Below, in pieces: positions 16,822 to 26,504 of a stretch of 64,000 bases of DNA (its first letter is position 1; every line of letters starts with the position of its first letter). Under the pieces are notes generated by a model. That model saw only the letters and a program-made list of their open reading frames with translations, was not told where the DNA came from and made no database searches. The DNA is from Salipaludibacillus keqinensis (GTDB lineage: Bacteria; Bacillota; Bacilli; Bacillales; Salisediminibacteriaceae): assembly GCF_003226325.1 (NCBI RefSeq), contig NZ_PDOD01000002.1, positions 930,001 through 994,000 on the forward strand, given 5' to 3'. The translations under genes were made by a program, and so were the position numbers.

Positions 16822-19239
16822 TTAATTTGCTACAATGTTGACCAGTTTACCTGGAACAGCTATAACTTTACGAACGGTTTTTCCGTCAATTTCTTCTTTT
16901 ACTTTATCAATATCCACAGCTGCTTGTTCCATATCCTCTTTACTAGCGTCTTTAGCTATGGTTAATTTCGAACGGACTTTTCCGTTCACTTGAACGACTA
17001 TTTCTACTTCGTTTTCCACTAACCATGAAGAATCAAATACCGGCCAAGTACTGTATGACAATGTCCCTGCATGACCTAAATGGCTCCAAAGTTCTTCACT
17101 TACATGAGGAGCTACAGGTGCCAGTAATTTGACGAATCCTTCTAAATGGCTTTTAGATAGTTTCTCCTGTTTATAAGCTTCATTTACAAAGACCATCATT
17201 TGAGAAATACCTGTGTTAAAGCGAAGAGATTCAAAATCCTCGGTAACTTTCTTGACTGTCTTATGGTAAACCCGAGTCATTTCGTCAGTCCCCTGGGCAT
17301 CTACAATCGATGGATTTAGTTGGTTCTCATCGTTAATCATCAATCTCCATACTCGGTCAAGAAAACGACGGGCTCCGTCTAATCCGTTCTCGCTCCAGGC
17401 AATTGACGCGTCCAATGGACCCATAAACATCTCATAAAGTCGTAAAGTATCCGCACCGTGGGATTCCACAATGTCATCAGGGTTTACAACATTCCCTTTC
17501 GATTTACTCATTTTCTCATTGTTCTCACCAAGAATCATTCCTTGGTTATACAGCTTTTGGAAAGGCTCTTTCGTCCCGACTACGCCAATATCATAAAGGA
17601 CCTTATGCCAAAAACGTGCGTATAGTAAATGTAATACAGCGTGCTCTGCTCCTCCAATATAGATATCTACTGGAAGCCACTGTTCTATTTTCTTCGGATC
17701 GGCCAGTTGGTGATCATTATCCGGATCAATGTATCGTAAGTAATACCAGCAACTACCTGCCCATTGTGGCATCGTATTTGTCTCACGCCGTCCCTTTTTA
17801 CCAGTTTTCGGATCAGTTACATAGAGCCAATCTTCGTTATTAGCCAATGGAGATTCACCTGTTCCTGATGGTTTAAACTCATCCATATCAGGAAGTGTTA
17901 GCGGCAACTCCTCCTCAGGTACTGGTTCCATCGTTCCGTCTTCCCAATGAATCATTGGAATAGGTTCACCCCAATAGCGTTGTCGACTAAAGAGCCAATC
18001 GCGAAGACGATAGGTCACTTGTTGAGTTCCTTTATTGTTTTCTTCAAGCCATTCGCACATCTTAGAAATAGCCTCTTCGTTTTCCAAACCATTTAGGAAG
18101 TCGGAATTTACGTGAGGTCCGTCACCAGCGTACGCTTCTTTAGATACATCTCCACCAGAAACGACTTCTACGATCGGCAGATCAAAGGTCTTTGCGAATT
18201 CATAATCACGCTCGTCATGACCTGGAACTGCCATAATTGCTCCTGTTCCATAATTCACGAGGACATAATCGGCAATCCATACAGGAATGTTCTCACCTGT
18301 TACAGGATGAATTGCATATCCTCCTGTAAATACTCCAGTCTTTTCTTTAGCCAGTTCTGTTCTTTCTAGATCACTTTTTGTTGCCACTTTCGTTTGATAG
18401 GCTTGAACTTCAGCTTTACGGTCATCAGAAGTAATCTCGTCAACGAAAGAGTGTTCTGGCGCTAATACAAGATACGTTGCCCCAAATAGTGTATCTGGGC
18501 GAGTTGTAAACACGGTCAGTTGCTTGCCTGAATTCTCAAGAGTAAAATGAACATCCGCTCCTTCAGAACGACCGATCCAATTGCGCTGCATATCTTTGAT
18601 GCTCTCAGGCCAGTCCAGTTCTTCAAGGTCTTCAAGAAGACGGTCGGCATAGGCAGTGATTTTCAACATCCACTGCTTCATGGGACGACGCTCTACCGGA
18701 TGTCCTCCCCGCTCACTCTTTCCGTCAATCACCTCTTCATTAGCGAGAACGGTTCCGAGGGCAGGGCACCAGTTTACTGCTACTTCATCTACATACGCTA
18801 AACCTTTTTTGTACAGTTGAAGAAAGATCCATTGTGTCCACTTATAATATGACTGGTCGGTCGTGTTCACTTCTCGATCCCAATCGTAGGAGAAACCAAG
18901 AGCTTTAATTTGCCGACGGAAGTTATTAATATTCAGTTCAGTAAATTCCCTCGGGTGCTTTCCCGTATCTAACGCATATTGCTCTGCTGGTAACCCGAAT
19001 GCATCCCATCCCATAGGATGAAGCACGTTGTACCCTTGCATTCTCTTCATCCGTGAAACAATATCTGTCGCTGTATATCCTTCTGGATGTCCTACATGAA
19101 GTCCCGCTCCTGATGGATAAGGAAACATATCTAAAGCATAAAACTTCTTTTTAGAAGGATCTTCAGTTGTTTTAAATGTCTTGTTTTCTTCCCAAAAATG
19201 TTGCCACTTCTTTTCGATTTGTTGATGGTTAAAAGCCAA
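16822..19239 (-). CDS. leuS: Leucyl-tRNA synthetase
   Basis: This 805-residue class I synthetase charges tRNA-Leu. The HIGH-type motif is HVGH at residues 48-51 and the KMSKS loop is in [10 protein letters not shown]. Between them lies the editing domain (CP1), including the threonine-rich TTRPDTLFG and the [15 protein letters not shown] loop that holds the conserved Asp. Length is standard for bacteria. The start is TTG, 8 nt after AGGGAGG, giving [12 protein letters not shown]. Expression is controlled by an upstream T-box leader with a CUC leucine specifier. Confidence 0.97.
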   Translation of the reverse strand: MAFNHQQIEKKWQHFWEENKTFKTTEDPSKKKFYALDMFPYPSGAGLHVGHPEGYTATDIVSRMKRMQGYNVLHPMGWDAFGLPAEQYALDTGKHPREFTELNINNFRRQIKALGFSYDWDREVNTTDQSYYKWTQWIFLQLYKKGLAYVDEVAVNWCPALGTVLANEEVIDGKSERGGHPVERRPMKQWMLKITAYADRLLEDLEELDWPESIKDMQRNWIGRSEGADVHFTLENSGKQLTVFTTRPDTLFGATYLVLAPEHSFVDEITSDDRKAEVQAYQTKVATKSDLERTELAKEKTGVFTGGYAIHPVTGENIPVWIADYVLVNYGTGAIMAVPGHDERDYEFAKTFDLPIVEVVSGGDVSKEAYAGDGPHVNSDFLNGLENEEAISKMCEWLEENNKGTQQVTYRLRDWLFSRQRYWGEPIPMIHWEDGTMEPVPEEELPLTLPDMDEFKPSGTGESPLANNEDWLYVTDPKTGKKGRRETNTMPQWAGSCWYYLRYIDPDNDHQLADPKKIEQWLPVDIYIGGAEHAVLHLLYARFWHKVLYDIGVVGTKEPFQKLYNQGMILGENNEKMSKSKGNVVNPDDIVESHGADTLRLYEMFMGPLDASIAWSENGLDGARRFLDRVWRLMINDENQLNPSIVDAQGTDEMTRVYHKTVKKVTEDFESLRFNTGISQMMVFVNEAYKQEKLSKSHLEGFVKLLAPVAPHVSEELWSHLGHAGTLSYSTWPVFDSSWLVENEVEIVVQVNGKVRSKLTIAKDASKEDMEQAAVDIDKVKEEIDGKTVRKVIAVPGKLVNIVAN

Positions 19240-19296
19240 TTCAACAACCTCCCTTGTATTCTTTCATTTTTATAATTTAGCACAGTAACGCTAAAA

Positions 19297-19575
19297 AGCA
19301 AAAAACCTCCCGTCTCTAGCTGTCACTAGGGACGAGAGGTTTATAATCCTTCCCGCGGTACCACCCACGTTTAGTACATTTATTCCATGTACTCACTCAA
19401 AGCCAGTAACGCAGGCTATACGTCAAAAGGTACAGAATAACTTCCCTTTTGCAACTCCAAGGTGAGTTCATGATGGGCCATGGTTAACTTTCACCAACCG
19501 TTAACTCTCTGAAACATGGACAACCATTACTATTCCTTTTCTCCATCTTTACACGCGAATTTATAGTGTTCATTA
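19297..19575 (-). ncRNA. T-box leader of leuS, leucine (CUC) specifier
   Basis: On the minus strand the conserved T-box ACGTGGGTGGTACCGCGG is at 19370-19353. The terminator stem (AACCTC-CGTC-CTAG pairing with CTAG-GACG-GAGGTT, then six T) spans about 19342-19297. Stem I contains GAACTCACC, with CTC at 19466-19464 in the specifier position, coding leucine. Uncharged tRNA-Leu would pair with the specifier and the T-box and favour antitermination. Established mechanism; the assignment rests on the conserved sequences and on the downstream leuS. Confidence 0.95.
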
Positions 19576-19581
19576 TATGCT

Positions 19582-19610
19582 ATTGTATGCATGGATGTTT
19601 GAACTGTCAA
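19582..19610 (-). promoter_or_regulatory. Promoter of the leuS T-box transcript
   Basis: A perfect TTGACA (19610-19605), a 17-bp spacer and TACAAT (19587-19582) on the minus strand precede the T-box. The rest of the gap to 19760 shows no gene or clear hairpin. Confidence 0.75.
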
Positions 19611-19760
19611 GAAACTGTAGGAACATCATAGACGATTTGTCATACTTTTATACCTATTCACTTTCATGAAGGGAAATATAATTATGCTGTTCCCCCATTC
19701 ATCACCCATAAGTAAGTATTGCTATCATCGTGATCATTAGCCGCTTGCTTTTCCTCTTTT

Positions 19761-20969
19761 CTAAGAAGCTGATTTTTTAGCATCTTCCCTTGTAAACGAA
19801 AGATGAGGAATGCCACGGTCGAAGATCTTTGTCATGACAAACGGAATGAGAAATAACACAACGAGTGTATAAAAGAGTGCTGACATTCCGAATACATCCG
19901 CCATGATCCCGCCAAAAAGCGGTCCAATTAATCTACCACCGGTGCCTATACTATTTACGATTCCTTGATAAAAGCCTGCTTTCCCTTCTGGTGCCAACTG
20001 ATAAGCAATAGTCGGAACTGCAGGCCAGACGAACATTTCACCAACAGTTAAGATAATCATCGCAACGACGAACGCAGTAAATACCTCTGCTTGGGCAAGA
20101 ACGAGAAAAGCAATCATAAAGATCCCTATCCCAACATAAATCTGTGCTTTTAATGAATGAACCCATCGGTTAATAAAAAATTTAATGAGCGGCTGGCAAA
20201 AAATAATCATTCCCCCATTAATCGTCCACAATAGGCTGTAATAACTAAGAGGAATACCTAGGGCTTGCGTGTGAGCAGAAATGGTTGACGGCCATTGAGC
20301 ATAAGCTATCCAGCAAATTAAAAAGCCTGAACATAGGAGCAACAGGGCGTGAAACCTTTTTTTGTGCTCCACCTTCTCTGCCTGTTCAAACACATTCGTC
20401 GTCGAACTCTGCGCCCCGTCCACTTGCAAATGTCTAAAGAAGAAGAACGCTAGACCGAAAAAGCCTAAATACATGAGTCCATTACCTAAAAAAACAAAAT
20501 CAAATCGAAAGCTAGCAAGAAAGCCACCGATAGCAGCTCCTGTTGCTACGCCTACATTTTGCGCTACATAAATGGCATTAAATGGACGTCTACCTCCTTC
20601 AGGCCATACGGCTCCTGCCATAGCGTACATACAGGGAACCATCATCCCTGCCCCAAATCCAAGACCAATCAATAAAAGCACATAGGCAAGAAACGATTCG
20701 TGAAGGACAGCTAATGTAAATGCGCTAATAATTGTAATTGTCACTCCGATCATAATCGTCCTGTAACCTCCGATTCGATCGAATAGTTTGCCACCTATTA
20801 AATTACCGATGACCCCTGCAGTCGCATTAACCATCAAAACACTTCCGGCTACAGTTAACGACTGGCCTAGTTCTTGACTCATATAAATGGTGTTTAATGG
20901 CCACAGAAAGGAGGCTCCAGTCACGTTGATTGCCATACCAATCACTAAGATCCAAATCGCTTTGGGCAC
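19761..20969 (-). CDS. MFS transporter, drug-efflux-like (YttB-like)
   Basis: A 402-residue, twelve-segment MFS protein. The A-loop reads GNLIGGKLFDRIGGYRTIM, matching the MFS signature between TM2 and TM3. The gap between halves (about residues 180-205) is hydrophilic, as expected. Its position beside leuS matches yttB of B. subtilis, a DHA1-type exporter of unknown substrate. The start is GTG, 6 nt after AAGGGG. It is monocistronic, divergent from the threonine aldolase gene. Substrate unknown. Confidence 0.8.
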   Translation of the reverse strand: MPKAIWILVIGMAINVTGASFLWPLNTIYMSQELGQSLTVAGSVLMVNATAGVIGNLIGGKLFDRIGGYRTIMIGVTITIISAFTLAVLHESFLAYVLLLIGLGFGAGMMVPCMYAMAGAVWPEGGRRPFNAIYVAQNVGVATGAAIGGFLASFRFDFVFLGNGLMYLGFFGLAFFFFRHLQVDGAQSSTTNVFEQAEKVEHKKRFHALLLLCSGFLICWIAYAQWPSTISAHTQALGIPLSYYSLLWTINGGMIIFCQPLIKFFINRWVHSLKAQIYVGIGIFMIAFLVLAQAEVFTAFVVAMIILTVGEMFVWPAVPTIAYQLAPEGKAGFYQGIVNSIGTGGRLIGPLFGGIMADVFGMSALFYTLVVLFLIPFVMTKIFDRGIPHLSFTREDAKKSAS

Positions 20970-21135
20970 ATTAATCCCCCTTATTATTTCGTTACTCTAA
21001 TTAAAATAGTAGTAGATCTTGGTCAATTTAGCAATCTACTCTTCTCAGATTCATTGTTTTTTTACAATTAAACTCATTTTTGATCGTGATGTATTATGAT
21101 AGGATGAGAAAAACAGATAAAAAGGGGTAATCGCG

Positions 21136-22170
21136 ATGATTGATTTACGAAGTGATACAGTGACAAAGCCCAGTCAAATTATGAGGGACGTCATGGCTAA
21201 AGCAGATGTTGGCGATGATGTATATGGAGAAGACCCTACGGTGAACGAACTGGAACGTTATGCTGCTGAACTGCTTGGAAAAGAAGCCGCCTTATTTGTC
21301 ACAAGTGGCACACAAGGAAACCAAGCCGCCATTCTTACTCATACTAGGCCTGGTCAAGAAGCGATCATGGATGAAGATGCTCATGTCTTTGTTTATGAAG
21401 GGGCAGCCATCTCCGCCTTTGCCGGAGTGCAATCTCGAACATTGCCTCACATAAGAGGGGAAATTTCGATGGAAACTTTAAAGGAAGCGATCAGAGCAGA
21501 TGATGTTCATTATCCTGAAACGGGCTTGATTTGGCTTGAGAACACGCATAACCGCAGTGGAGGAGCTGTTCTCAATCAAACTTACTTAAAGGATGTTCAT
21601 CTTCTTGCTAAACAATCTCGTATTCCTGTCCATATGGACGGGGCAAGATTATTTAATGCGGCAGTTGCTTCAAATACTTCGGTACGAGACATAGCTCAAT
21701 ACGTGGACTCTGTTCAATTTTGCTTATCAAAAGGATTAGGCGCGCCCGTTGGCTCGATCCTCGCAGGTGAGCAAACATTTATTGAGAAAGCGAGAAAGAA
21801 GCGTAAAATGCTCGGAGGCGGTCTGAGACAAGCGGGTATATTGGCTGCACCTGGTTTACTTGCGCTGAAATCGAATATTCAGAGATTAGCCGAAGACCAT
21901 GATCAAGCCAAGAGATTAGCTGAAGCAATTAATACGTACACAGACCTTTCAGTCAATCATGAAGTTGAGACAAACATAATTGTTGCTGACACTCATGAAT
22001 CCAAAATGACTGCCCCTGAATGGGTAAACGCCATGAATGAGAAAGATGTTGCTATTATTCAATATAAACCAGAAGCTCTTCGCTTTACTACAAACTTAGA
22101 TGTTTCAAAGAAAGATATAGACGCCGTCATTGAAAAGCTCAAAGACTGTAGTAGAAAGGCTGATGATTAG
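21136..22170 (+). CDS. ltaA: Low-specificity L-threonine aldolase
   Basis: This 344-residue PLP enzyme splits L-threonine (and allo-threonine) to glycine and acetaldehyde. The N-terminus MIDLRSDTVTKP and the segment DVGDDVYGEDPTVNELE are diagnostic. The PLP lysine is K199 in CLSKGLGAPVGS, with the pyridine-binding Asp in HMDGARLFNAA. The ATG follows AAAAAGGGG. It is the first gene of an apparent operon with ytqA (3-bp gap) and ytqB. The link to tRNA modification genes is likely only positional. Confidence 0.92.
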   Translation: MIDLRSDTVTKPSQIMRDVMAKADVGDDVYGEDPTVNELERYAAELLGKEAALFVTSGTQGNQAAILTHTRPGQEAIMDEDAHVFVYEGAAISAFAGVQSRTLPHIRGEISMETLKEAIRADDVHYPETGLIWLENTHNRSGGAVLNQTYLKDVHLLAKQSRIPVHMDGARLFNAAVASNTSVRDIAQYVDSVQFCLSKGLGAPVGSILAGEQTFIEKARKKRKMLGGGLRQAGILAAPGLLALKSNIQRLAEDHDQAKRLAEAINTYTDLSVNHEVETNIIVADTHESKMTAPEWVNAMNEKDVAIIQYKPEALRFTTNLDVSKKDIDAVIEKLKDCSRKADD

Positions 22171-22173
22171 AAC

Positions 22174-23145
22174 ATGCAACAAGAAACACCGCTCCTTTTT
22201 GGAGAAAAACGATACCGTACTTGGAACTATCACTTGAAATCTCAATTCGGAGAAAAGATATTCAAAGTCCCCCTCGATGGAGGGTTTGACTGTCCTAACC
22301 GGGACGGAAATGTAGCCAGTGGCGGCTGTACATTTTGTAGCGTTCGGGGATCAGGAGATTTTGCCGGCGATCGTAAAGAAGATCTCGTCACTCAGTTTCA
22401 CACGATCAAAGACAAAATGCACCGAAAGTGGAAGAAAGGAAAGTATATTGGCTATTTTCAGGCATACACCAATACGTATGCTCCAGTATCTGAATTACGG
22501 GAGATGTTTGAAACCATTTTACAACAGGAAGACGTGGTGGGATTGGCCATTGCTACTCGGCCTGACTGTCTCCCTGACGATGTGGTAGACTATTTAGCTG
22601 AACTGAATGAACGGACTTATCTTTGGGTTGAACTTGGCCTTCAAAGTGCTCATGATCGGACAGGAGAGCTGATAAATCGCGCTCACGATTTTCAATGCTA
22701 TCTGGAAGGTGTCAATAAATTGAGGCGCCACAATATTCGCATCTGTTCTCATATCATTAACGGCCTGCCACAGGAAAACCATCAAATGATGCTCGATACA
22801 GCAAAAGAAGTTGCCAAACTCGATGTGCAAGGGATCAAAATTCATCTTCTCCATCTTCTCAAACGCACACCGATGGTGAAACAATATGAAAAAGGGCTTG
22901 TCGATCTCATGAATAAAGATGACTACGTCACTCTCGTCTGTGACCAATTGGAAGTGATTCCTCCTTCCATGATAATTCACCGATTAACAGGGGATGGTCC
23001 AGCTGATTTGATGATCGGTCCGATGTGGAGTTTGAATAAATGGGAAGTTCTCAATTCGATCGACGCAGAAATGAAACGACGTGGAAGTTGGCAGGGAAAA
23101 TACTATTCAGCGTCACTACAAAATGGGGAGGTTCATCGCACATGA
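22174..23145 (+). CDS. ytqA: Radical SAM protein YtqA (MnmL), tRNA U34 modification
   Basis: This 323-residue protein has a variant cluster motif, C40-x11-C52-x2-C55 (DCPNRDGNVASGGCTFC), of the TIGR01212 radical SAM family, so it should bind a 4Fe-4S cluster and SAM. Recent work assigns YtqA, renamed MnmL, to conversion of cmnm5 to nm5 on U34 of tRNA in Gram-positives lacking MnmC; I recall this rather than see it. The start codon lacks a strong ribosome site and lies 3 bp after ltaA, suggesting translational coupling. The next gene, its partner methyltransferase, overlaps by 4 bp. Confidence 0.85.
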   Translation: MQQETPLLFGEKRYRTWNYHLKSQFGEKIFKVPLDGGFDCPNRDGNVASGGCTFCSVRGSGDFAGDRKEDLVTQFHTIKDKMHRKWKKGKYIGYFQAYTNTYAPVSELREMFETILQQEDVVGLAIATRPDCLPDDVVDYLAELNERTYLWVELGLQSAHDRTGELINRAHDFQCYLEGVNKLRRHNIRICSHIINGLPQENHQMMLDTAKEVAKLDVQGIKIHLLHLLKRTPMVKQYEKGLVDLMNKDDYVTLVCDQLEVIPPSMIIHRLTGDGPADLMIGPMWSLNKWEVLNSIDAEMKRRGSWQGKYYSASLQNGEVHRT

Positions 23146-23720
23146 ATTTAGCTGGGGTTCTCCCGTTCGCAAGAGAAACACTTCAAAAAGCGGTTCCCTT
23201 AAATGGGGTGGCCGTAGATGCCACTGCTGGAAACGGTCACGACACTGCTTTTTTAGCTAAACTTGTAGGCTCTAAAGGGACCGTTTACAGCTTTGATATT
23301 CAAGAACAGGCAATAAACGCAACAAAAGATCGATTGAAACAAGAACAATTAGAAGAGCGAGTCACCCTCATTCAGGAAGGGCACGAAACACTAAGTGATC
23401 ATCTTCTTCCTGATCACCAAGGGCACATTGACGGAGCCATCTTCAATCTCGGCTATTTACCAGGAAGTGATAAATCAGTCGTCACTTCATCTGCAACAAC
23501 GATCGAGGCGATTAAACAGTTACTCATCCATCTAAAACCAAAAGGAATTATCGTGCTCGTCGTGTACTATGGCCATGAAGAAGGAAAAATCGAAAAAGAG
23601 AACCTCCTTCCTTTTGTCCAGTCTCTACCTCAGCATGAATTCCATGTATTGGAGTATCGTTTTACTAACCAACATAACGACCCTCCATTTATTATTGCCA
23701 TAGAAAAAAGAAAACCGTAA
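23142..23720 (+). CDS. mnmM: tRNA (mnm5s2U34)-methyltransferase YtqB (MnmM)
   Basis: A 192-residue class I SAM methyltransferase. Motif I is DATAGNGHDTAFLA (26-39), motif II ends in YSFDIQ, and the family-specific FNLGYLPGSDKS follows. YtqB of B. subtilis (MnmM) methylates nm5 to mnm5 on U34 of tRNA. The frame is open to 23040, but ATG 23142 overlaps the ytqA stop as ATGA, and GGGGAGG lies upstream. This start matches the family length of 194. The overlap argues for coupled translation of the two steps of one modification pathway. Confidence 0.9.
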   Translation: MNLAGVLPFARETLQKAVPLNGVAVDATAGNGHDTAFLAKLVGSKGTVYSFDIQEQAINATKDRLKQEQLEERVTLIQEGHETLSDHLLPDHQGHIDGAIFNLGYLPGSDKSVVTSSATTIEAIKQLLIHLKPKGIIVLVVYYGHEEGKIEKENLLPFVQSLPQHEFHVLEYRFTNQHNDPPFIIAIEKRKP

Positions 23721-23721
23721 C

Positions 23722-23760
23722 ACAAACGAGCAGCTAGAAGAGTCTCTAGCTGCTCGTTTG
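23722..23760. terminator. Bidirectional terminator between mnmM and ytpB
   Basis: AAACGAGCAGCTAGA and TCTAGCTGCTCGTTT form a perfect 15-bp stem around a 6-nt loop, between convergent genes. Confidence 0.9.
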
Positions 23761-23764
23761 GTTT

Positions 23765-24829
23765 CTATGTACCGCTTTTTGTCCGGTACATCCATCCGTT
23801 TAAATAAAAAAATAGTGTGGACGCTCCGCCACTTCGGATCAGCCTTTTGCCCTTTTTCTTAAGAGCAGGATCCTTTTTAACTTTATCATCCGCGAGATAA
23901 ATAGCTATCAGCCCATTGTTAATTAGCCTATGGAAAGATGAATCGGGTAAAGGTCGCAAAGATTTGTCAGCTTCTTTAAAGAAGTGTTCCATTCTAGAGA
24001 GCATGTCTTCTTCATTTTTGTAATAAAAACAGAAGTTCAAATCACCTTCTTCACGATCTTCTTCCTGATCAATAAAATAATCCATCAAAATGTGCAATCC
24101 TTGAACCCACGGGAAATAGCCTTTCTTAATTTCGATTGCCTCTTCTGGCGTCATTGACTGTTTGCCTGCAGAATAAGAAGCTAAGCAAAAGATTCCAAGA
24201 GTGGAACCGCTGCTAGCCGAGAATTCGTACCAACGCATCGGACCGACACTTTGTTTATGGTGATCAAACCAAGTGGTTAACCTAGGAACCCTCTCCTCCT
24301 CTTTCACATGTTTATGAACTTGCAAATCACTATATAAATTGGCCAACTTGACTGTTTCTTGTTGAACAGCGGGGTAGGACGGAAAATGTCCGATGCACTC
24401 TTGACACGTTTTTACTAAAGAGGTTAAATAGCCCCCATCATCTTTTTCATCTCGAAACCGATAATAGTCTCTCACTTTTGCTCCTTCAGTTAAGGCGTCC
24501 GGCATAGATTCGTGCAAAGCACGAAAGTCTGCCGGATCTAACGACGTACTACGATCACACAAATTATCTAGATAGTCACTAATCGTTTGGTAAGCAACAA
24601 TGAAGCGGACAACTTCACGAAAACCATCCCCTGAAAGCAAGGCATAGATGGCTCCACCTTCACAGTGGAACGTTTTTGAATCTATGCTCATCAGCGCTTG
24701 AGTTCGTAATTCTTCATTTGGTATTTCTTCTGCTTTTTTTCTCCACTCTGCCAAGTACTCGTGAACGACAGGTATTACGTGTTTATAAACTTTATACATT
24801 AACGTCCATGAAGTTTTTGGAATTCTCAC
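23765..24829 (-). CDS. ytpB: Tetraprenyl-beta-curcumene synthase family (YtpB, DUF2600)
   Basis: This 354-residue protein belongs to the large terpene cyclase family defined by B. subtilis YtpB, which cyclises heptaprenyl diphosphate to tetraprenyl-beta-curcumene, a precursor of sesquarterpenes. An acidic motif DYLDNLCD at residues 85-92 fits a metal-diphosphate site. It has no transmembrane segment. The start is GTG, 6 nt after AAAGGAG. It follows ytpA on the same strand after about 150 bp, as in B. subtilis. No cyclase for the next step is in this window. Confidence 0.88.
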   Translation of the reverse strand: MRIPKTSWTLMYKVYKHVIPVVHEYLAEWRKKAEEIPNEELRTQALMSIDSKTFHCEGGAIYALLSGDGFREVVRFIVAYQTISDYLDNLCDRSTSLDPADFRALHESMPDALTEGAKVRDYYRFRDEKDDGGYLTSLVKTCQECIGHFPSYPAVQQETVKLANLYSDLQVHKHVKEEERVPRLTTWFDHHKQSVGPMRWYEFSASSGSTLGIFCLASYSAGKQSMTPEEAIEIKKGYFPWVQGLHILMDYFIDQEEDREEGDLNFCFYYKNEEDMLSRMEHFFKEADKSLRPLPDSSFHRLINNGLIAIYLADDKVKKDPALKKKGKRLIRSGGASTLFFYLNGWMYRTKSGT

Positions 24830-24983
24830 AACTTACTCCTTTTTTCAAGTTCGCTCTGTTATAGATGAGTCTTTGGCCGAGTCTCAAGGACATTACTTGA
24901 ACCCACCAGCTACCTGAGATAGAGCGTCACGGATTTTTCTTAAATCATTAACGGCATTCAACATATCATTTCAGTTCACACAA

Positions 24984-25778
24984 TTAACGGTTAAGATGCA
25001 TCGTTACGAAACCAAGCATGTGAGCAAGAACCTCTCTCTTTTCTGGTTCGTTCAGAACTTCATGATATAATCCTTCCCATTCTTTGTAATATTTATCTTG
25101 AAGATCGACTTGGTCAAACCATTGCTTTACGGAGTGTTTGTCCACAATTCGATCATCGCCACCTTGCATTAAAAGTAGAGGAATTTCCGGAAACGTATCG
25201 ATTTCTTGATGAGCACGGTGAATCGACTTTTCAAGTTCTCTGTACCAACGAATACTCACTTTTTTAATGAGTAATTCATCTTGCTCGTCTCTTGTTCTCA
25301 TAGAGGGATCACGTGTGCCAGAACCAGGTGCCAAGTTCGAAGGAAAACGAAGTTCAGGTGTAATCCGATTTAACATGTAAGAGATCGCTTTTTTACTTGC
25401 AGGCGTCTTATTATATAACCCGAAACATGGTGAAGATAACAACACCATCGTTGGCAAGTCCCTTTCATCCAAATTCATCAATGTACGGGTTGTGATTAAA
25501 CCTCCCATACTGTGACCAAGAAGGATCACAGGTAAATCATACCTTCTAGCTTCTTCTAGCCACGAAGACACGGTGTTTATGTATAAATCGAAAGTCGGAA
25601 CGTGTCCACGGGGGCCTGCAGTGGTTCCTTGTCCTGGTAAATCGCCCATTATTACATGAAAGTCAAACTGATTTAACTTCTCTACCACCCACTTGTAACG
25701 AACGTGGTATTCCCCTGCGCCATGAACAATTACAAAAACACCTTTCGCTTTCTTTTTATCTACTTCCCATTTCCACAT
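24984..25778 (-). CDS. ytpA: Lysophospholipase-like alpha/beta hydrolase YtpA
   Basis: This 264-residue hydrolase_4 protein resembles YtpA, which makes the phospholipid antibiotic bacilysocin in B. subtilis by removing an acyl chain from phosphatidylglycerol. The nucleophile elbow is GHSMGG (S90), the acid lies in GGDDRIVD, and the histidine in YHEVLNEPE. The frame extends to 25823, but those extra residues are all charged. AGAGGGG precedes ATG 25778, which gives the family N-terminus (MWKWEVDKKKAKG). The pairing with ytpB is conserved, suggesting a membrane lipid theme. Confidence 0.87.
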   Translation of the reverse strand: MWKWEVDKKKAKGVFVIVHGAGEYHVRYKWVVEKLNQFDFHVIMGDLPGQGTTAGPRGHVPTFDLYINTVSSWLEEARRYDLPVILLGHSMGGLITTRTLMNLDERDLPTMVLLSSPCFGLYNKTPASKKAISYMLNRITPELRFPSNLAPGSGTRDPSMRTRDEQDELLIKKVSIRWYRELEKSIHRAHQEIDTFPEIPLLLMQGGDDRIVDKHSVKQWFDQVDLQDKYYKEWEGLYHEVLNEPEKREVLAHMLGFVTMHLNR

Positions 25779-25925
25779 AAACTTCCCCTCTTTCCGCTTT
25801 TTTTCTTTATCTTCCCCTTCCAACGAAGATTCGTCAAGTCATACGAAGTAGAGATTGTTCCCCTTGTAAGGCTAATTTGATACACTATAATCACTTTCAA
25901 GATTATGAATGGAGAGTGACACACA

Positions 25926-26450
25926 TTGAAAATTTACTCTTATAAAGGTCAAACCCCTGTCATTGATTCTTCTGCATTTGTAGCCGACGGTGTAGTAATT
26001 ACTGGAGACGTGAAGATCCATGAGCAAGCTAGCATATGGTTCAATACCGTTATCCGCGGGGATGTATCCCCAACGATTATCGGAAAGGGTGTAAACGTCC
26101 AAGACAACAGCACTTTGCATCAAAGTCCCAATTTACCATTATTGCTTAAAGAAGGCGTCACAATCGGGCACCAATGTATTCTACATAGTTGCGTCGTAGA
26201 AAAAAATGCCCTCATTGGAATGGGCTCTACGATTCTAGATGGAGCAGAAATTGGTGAAGAAGCATTTATTGGCGCCGGAAGTCTTGTACCGCCTGGAAAG
26301 AAAATCCCTCCCCGGACATTAGCTCTTGGACGTCCTGCAAAAGTCGTTCGTGATTTATCGGAAGAAGATATCGTGGAAATGAAAAGAATCCGGGCGAGTT
26401 ATGTAGATAAAGGGCAGTATTACAAATCAATGGTGGACAACGATCAGTAG
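25926..26450 (+). CDS. ytoA: Gamma-carbonic-anhydrase-like hexapeptide protein YtoA
   Basis: A 174-residue left-handed beta-helix protein. Repeated hexapeptides ([LIV]-G-x4) run through most of the length. The three metal-binding histidines of gamma carbonic anhydrases are at H65, H82 and H87 (TLHQS, IGHQCILHS). Family members form trimers with zinc or iron at the interfaces; whether YtoA hydrates CO2 is not known. The start is TTG after GGAGAGTGA. It stands alone, facing metK, and is followed by a strong shared terminator. Confidence 0.88.
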   Translation: MKIYSYKGQTPVIDSSAFVADGVVITGDVKIHEQASIWFNTVIRGDVSPTIIGKGVNVQDNSTLHQSPNLPLLLKEGVTIGHQCILHSCVVEKNALIGMGSTILDGAEIGEEAFIGAGSLVPPGKKIPPRTLALGRPAKVVRDLSEEDIVEMKRIRASYVDKGQYYKSMVDNDQ

Positions 26451-26463
26451 CGTTTAATAGTTA

Positions 26464-26500
26464 AAAGCGCGAATGGAAAAAATCCCATTCGCGCTTTCTA
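26464..26500. terminator. Bidirectional terminator between ytoA and metK
   Basis: AAAGCGCGAATGG and CCATTCGCGCTTT make a perfect 13-bp stem around a 7-nt loop, between convergent genes. Confidence 0.9.
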
Positions 26501-26504
26501 TAGT

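Noticed and set aside
22594-22980. 128-codon minus-strand frame inside ytqA
   Set aside because: Antisense to a clear radical SAM gene, with no ribosome site.
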